In this document: positions 13,395 through 16,573 of the stretch, one piece after another
How positions within the stretch are numbered: position 1 is the first letter of the stretch
Layout: every line of letters starts with the position of its first letter
Source: Bacteroidota bacterium
GTDB taxonomy: Bacteria; Bacteroidota; Bacteroidia; NS11-12g; UBA9320
Assembly (NCBI GenBank): GCA_003485825.1
Contig: DNHN01000101.1
Coordinates: 1 to 16,573, forward strand
Reading direction: 5' to 3'
DNA: 16,573 bases
Notes under the pieces: model-generated
Database searches by the model: none
Told to the model about the DNA's origin: nothing
What the model saw: the letters and a program-made list of their open reading frames with translations, nothing else
Translations under genes and position numbers: made by a program

Positions 13395-15892
13395 GTGTAT
13401 TGTTCTTTTAAGTTTATTAATTTACTTCTAAGTTTTTTATCCTCCATACCAACAAGTGCGTCGTCCATGCCCGTGAAAAACGCTTTCGTTTCAGAAACAA
13501 TACGGTCGCTAATACGTCTTGCTTTACTATGGTAATCTGCTGGAGAAAGCTGTTCTCTACGAATTTGAGCAGCCTCTACATCTCTCATAACATCAGCAAG
13601 TAAATTCTCAGTAAGAGGGTCAAGTTTTTGGTAATATTTCTTTGCAATACTAACCTTAAGTGACTTTAAGTAGTCAATTTTAAGGAAAGTAGGCATATTT
13701 GGGTCTAAGTACTCTAATAGGGGGAGTTCCGACATGTATTCCAAAATTCTTTCTACTCTAACTTCAAACTCTTCTAATGTTTTTTCCGCATTATCTTTAT
13801 AAAGAGAAGCTAATTCTCCCATAAGTGGTTCCCAGTCATAAGGAGCCATAGCTGTACAAGATTCCTGATATATATCTCTAAAGAAACGATAATTCTTTTG
13901 GATAGACTCCGAAGCTACGTCTTCAATTCTGCGATATTTTTCCCCAATAAGGTCATATGCGGCTTTAATTTTATCATGATTAGCAACTACGAAATAGATA
14001 CGATTCAATTTTTTGTATTCTGCTTTCATAAATTCCGAAATTGTGTAAGATTGTGTGAGTTTACTTAGAATCTTAACATTAGCTTGAGCTACATATCCCA
14101 CAGCTATTCTGTTTTGATTATTCCCCACTGTGTTCCCATAAGAATCTAAGTATCCTATACGTTTTATGTACTTAGCTATAGCCTTTAATTGTGCATCATC
14201 TTCTCTAGTACCGTAGATGACTTTACTATTCTTAACTCTGTCTAGATGTAAAGTAGTTCTATTTGTCTTACCGTTATATAAACTATCCTCACTATAGGCA
14301 CTAAAACTAATCTCCCCCTTAAGCTTTGTGGTTTTATGGGCAGCTCGTATAGCAGCACGTTCAGCTTTTTCATCGTCTATCCATTGTTGAGGTACGACTA
14401 ATTTATCATAACTCTCTGAATTTTTAATGATATAAGATGTCAAGTGCTTCTGAGCAAGTTTAATAAGTTTTCTCCAATCTTTTTTAGGGATTTGGTCTAA
14501 CTCAAGTTGCGCTTTCCAAAATTCAAGGCCGCGTATACGTGGAGAAACCATGTAGTTAAACTCATTTTGTTGAAGTTTCTCTGCTAGATATCTGTTCTTA
14601 ACAGGAATCCATTCAGTGTTTGAAGTAACCCGATAGACTTTAGTTTTAATACGAGCATAATTATCTGCCTCTTTAAAAATGTAGGAGTTACTATGTTTAC
14701 CTCCCTCATTCTTACGCATAGAACCGTTAGTGTACCCAACTTTTTCTAATGTTAGTAAGTTAGTACTAATAAATCTAGCAGAAGGTCTGAAATTTAAACC
14801 CACCTTATCAAAGGGAGCAAAAGTAGGGGCGGTATAGTTAAGAAATGGTTTACTTTTGTAAGTATCATAATAACTACTAGAAACATTAGAATCATCTCTA
14901 AGGTCTAAGGTAAATTCTCCGAACTTAATTACAGTCACTTTTGACTTATACGAGTCAACAAAAACTTCGAAATCATCTCCTTTATCTAAAGACAAGTCGT
15001 ATCGTTCTTGTAATTCCCTCCTAACTGCCTCAATCTTTGCTTTAATCTTAGCTATAGACACTTGGTCATACTCCACATCTTCTCTTGAAGGTGTGGGAAT
15101 AAGTTCCCCAATCTCAAATTTAAGCCCTATAGGGATAAAAATAGAAGCCATACCTAGGTCTGACCATGATATAGGATAAGCAATGTTACCTAAACAAATA
15201 TGTACATCATTATATGGAGTATCTCTTGTTCTCCACACAAAGTTTTTACCTGTTACTAATTGGTAATCATTATCTACCCTACACCCTTCAAAATAAACGT
15301 TAGGTAAGTAAGCCAATTGCTTTTTACATTCCTCTTGGAATTTACTAAAGTCTGCTGAGTTGTGAATATACCCACGGATACGGGTTCCATTTTTTTTATC
15401 AGTAGGCGCTTCAGCAAGTTTCTCTCCCGCTGGAACTCCTGTAGCCTGCTTTGACATCAGCCACTTAGATTCCATACCGTCATACCGTGTTCGTATTTCG
15501 AAGCTATCATTGTAGGAAAGGAACGATTTAGCGCCTACTCCGAATCCTCCAATTTGGTTATTAGTTTTATCTTTTGTAGTTGCCAGGTAGTTAAAGTACA
15601 CTTTATGCAATCTATCAGGACTTAAACCTACCCCAAAATCTTCAAACTCAATGAAGTAGTTTCCGTCGGATTCATCCATACGTACTACAATCGGGTCAGT
15701 AGACCCAGCTTCAACCGTCGCATCATAGGCATTCGAAGTATATTCTCTTACAATAGACCCTATTGAATTCTTGTAGAGATTACTCAACAAGTTATACAAC
15801 TTTTCTAAGTTGTGTGGGTCAATCTGCGATTGTACGGTTTCGAATAAATCCCCCTTTACGAGGTGTTTTTTGGCATCATCTTCAAATTTCAT
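13391..15892 (-). CDS. rIIA: RIIA-like GHKL ATPase
   Basis: The 833-residue protein has an N-terminal GHKL ATP-binding fold: N-box REYTSNAYDA (Glu50, Asn54), FEDFGVGLS (Asp85, DxGxG) and GGFGVGAKSF (115-124). This resembles gyrase/Hsp90-type domains and is the hallmark of T4 RIIA-like proteins. The long C-terminal part is charged and largely helical without recognised motifs. With the adjacent rIIB it probably forms a pair that counters host or prophage exclusion. Its start overlaps the primase stop and its stop overlaps rIIB, both as ATGA. Confidence 0.88.
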   Translation of the reverse strand: MKFEDDAKKHLVKGDLFETVQSQIDPHNLEKLYNLLSNLYKNSIGSIVREYTSNAYDATVEAGSTDPIVVRMDESDGNYFIEFEDFGVGLSPDRLHKVYFNYLATTKDKTNNQIGGFGVGAKSFLSYNDSFEIRTRYDGMESKWLMSKQATGVPAGEKLAEAPTDKKNGTRIRGYIHNSADFSKFQEECKKQLAYLPNVYFEGCRVDNDYQLVTGKNFVWRTRDTPYNDVHICLGNIAYPISWSDLGMASIFIPIGLKFEIGELIPTPSREDVEYDQVSIAKIKAKIEAVRRELQERYDLSLDKGDDFEVFVDSYKSKVTVIKFGEFTLDLRDDSNVSSSYYDTYKSKPFLNYTAPTFAPFDKVGLNFRPSARFISTNLLTLEKVGYTNGSMRKNEGGKHSNSYIFKEADNYARIKTKVYRVTSNTEWIPVKNRYLAEKLQQNEFNYMVSPRIRGLEFWKAQLELDQIPKKDWRKLIKLAQKHLTSYIIKNSESYDKLVVPQQWIDDEKAERAAIRAAHKTTKLKGEISFSAYSEDSLYNGKTNRTTLHLDRVKNSKVIYGTREDDAQLKAIAKYIKRIGYLDSYGNTVGNNQNRIAVGYVAQANVKILSKLTQSYTISEFMKAEYKKLNRIYFVVANHDKIKAAYDLIGEKYRRIEDVASESIQKNYRFFRDIYQESCTAMAPYDWEPLMGELASLYKDNAEKTLEEFEVRVERILEYMSELPLLEYLDPNMPTFLKIDYLKSLKVSIAKKYYQKLDPLTENLLADVMRDVEAAQIRREQLSPADYHSKARRISDRIVSETKAFFTGMDDALVGMEDKKLRSKLINLKEQYT

Positions 15893-16573
15893 TGTACTAA
15901 AATTGTGTTAAGATAGTCCTCTGTGAAAGCTCTACCTTTGATTTTACGCATATCAGATATGTCTTTGACTCTATCGTCCTCATCTTTGATGAAGGTATAG
16001 TCTAAGTCAAACTGTGTACTTAGTTTTTCTGTGTTCTTAACTCCAGCATTGTCATAATCATACATAAGAATGACTCGCTTGAATCTTCTTTTGTACTCTC
16101 GAACAACTGCGTCATTTAGTGGAATTGTCTCTGCTTGCGGCGCTACTGCGGGATACCCACACTCGAAAATTGTCATTACATCTTTTAAGGATTTCGTAAT
16201 AACCAATATCGGGCCTGTAGGGGGAAGTTGAGTGTAACCTTGATGAACCTTCCAATCTGCATTGTTTATGAACTTCCCTTCGGAGCGTCCTTTCATAGGT
16301 TGATATATCTTGTAACTCACTCTTCCATCTTTTGATTCTCGATAGCAATAAGCTAATCTGTCGCATTTATAGATATTTCTATTAAAGAAAATGTGGGAAA
16401 CTGGAGCTACATTGTATAACTCTAGTGTTTTCTTGGTGATGCCATAGGCTTGCCAGTACTGTTGGTCTAACTTATTCCATGGTCTTCTTTTTACACTAAT
16501 CTCCACAAGATTAGTTCTTTTTTCGTAAGCACGTTTTTCTGGTACTACTACCTTGTCTGGTATATTCCCTATT
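15889..16573 (-). CDS. DnaG-type primase, Toprim-containing C-terminal part (partial)
   Basis: The frame is open to the window end with no stop, so the gene's 5' part lies outside; a GTG at 16506 is probably internal. About 228 residues are visible. A fold like the RNA-polymerase domain of DnaG leads into a Toprim domain: ILVITKSLKDVMTIFECGYP, then VAPQAETIP and RVILMYDYDNAGVKNTEKL, with Asp residues of the DxD motif. The usual Toprim Glu (VEG) is replaced by a TKSLKD variant. It primes or assists phage replication; a zinc finger would be expected upstream. The stop overlaps rIIA (ATGA). Confidence 0.8.
   Translation of the reverse strand, partial: IGNIPDKVVVPEKRAYEKRTNLVEISVKRRPWNKLDQQYWQAYGITKKTLELYNVAPVSHIFFNRNIYKCDRLAYCYRESKDGRVSYKIYQPMKGRSEGKFINNADWKVHQGYTQLPPTGPILVITKSLKDVMTIFECGYPAVAPQAETIPLNDAVVREYKRRFKRVILMYDYDNAGVKNTEKLSTQFDLDYTFIKDEDDRVKDISDMRKIKGRAFTEDYLNTILVQ

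Noticed and set aside
1..16573. Stop-codon reassignment as seen in some crAss-like phages
   Set aside because: TAA, TAG and TGA all end genes at sensible positions, and none of the tRNAs seen is a suppressor.
1..16573. CRISPR array or insertion sequence
   Set aside because: No regularly spaced direct repeats, transposase or terminal inverted repeats were seen.

Overview
The window reads as part of a tailed double-stranded DNA phage genome, from the early replication and nucleotide-metabolism region. The evidence is the gene set: a DnaG-type primase C-terminus, RIIA- and RIIB-like proteins, a RusA-like resolvase, a RecE-like PD-(D/E)XK nuclease, a class II ribonucleotide reductase, dUTPase, dCMP deaminase, two unrelated nucleoside-triphosphate diphosphohydrolase-like proteins, an ATP-dependent ligase with a WGR-like N-terminus, a free-standing HNH endonuclease and a tRNA array. 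Almost everything is on the minus strand, densely packed with ATGA and TAATG overlaps. The region is AT-rich, Shine-Dalgarno sites are mostly absent, and two matches to TAnnTTTG (the Bacteroidota -7 promoter element) lie just before gene starts. I infer a phage of a Bacteroidota host, with content reminiscent of crAss-like phages; this is unproven. TAA, TAG and TGA all act as ordinary stops.

Layout in the direction of transcription (right to left). The primase (cut by the window end), rIIA and rIIB form one block ended by a terminator at 12060-12084. A candidate promoter then starts a long block: RusA-like resolvase, a small ORF, RecE-like nuclease, an unknown protein, a UDG-fold protein, nrdJ, HNH endonuclease, small proteins, a MazG-like protein, a DUF4031-like protein, dUTPase, a membrane protein and dCMP deaminase. 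One plus-strand gene, a small lipoprotein, converges on the dCMP deaminase gene. A terminator at 2973-3003 follows, and 12 bases beyond it begins a tRNA array: Pro, Asp, Cys (permuted), Gly, Glu, Gln. Next come a SLOG/DUF2493 gene, tRNA-His, an orphan tRNA 3' half, the ligase and a dATP/dGTP diphosphohydrolase-like gene. A terminator at 202-236 is followed by two tRNA-Leu(UAA) genes.

The nucleotide genes fit together. The reductase makes deoxynucleotides, dCMP deaminase and dUTPase supply dUMP for dTMP synthesis, and the two diphosphohydrolases may trim the pool. RusA, the RecE-like nuclease, ligase and primase serve replication and recombination.

The most striking observation is in the tRNA array. 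A tRNA-Cys(GCA) appears to be circularly permuted: its 3' half (anticodon loop to discriminator) lies upstream of its 5' half with a 7-nt linker, the anticodon stem pairs perfectly and the acceptor stem pairs at 6 of 7 positions. A second tRNA 3' half, with a UCG-like (Arg) loop, directly follows tRNA-His and has no visible partner. The UDG-fold protein has Ala in place of the catalytic Asp.
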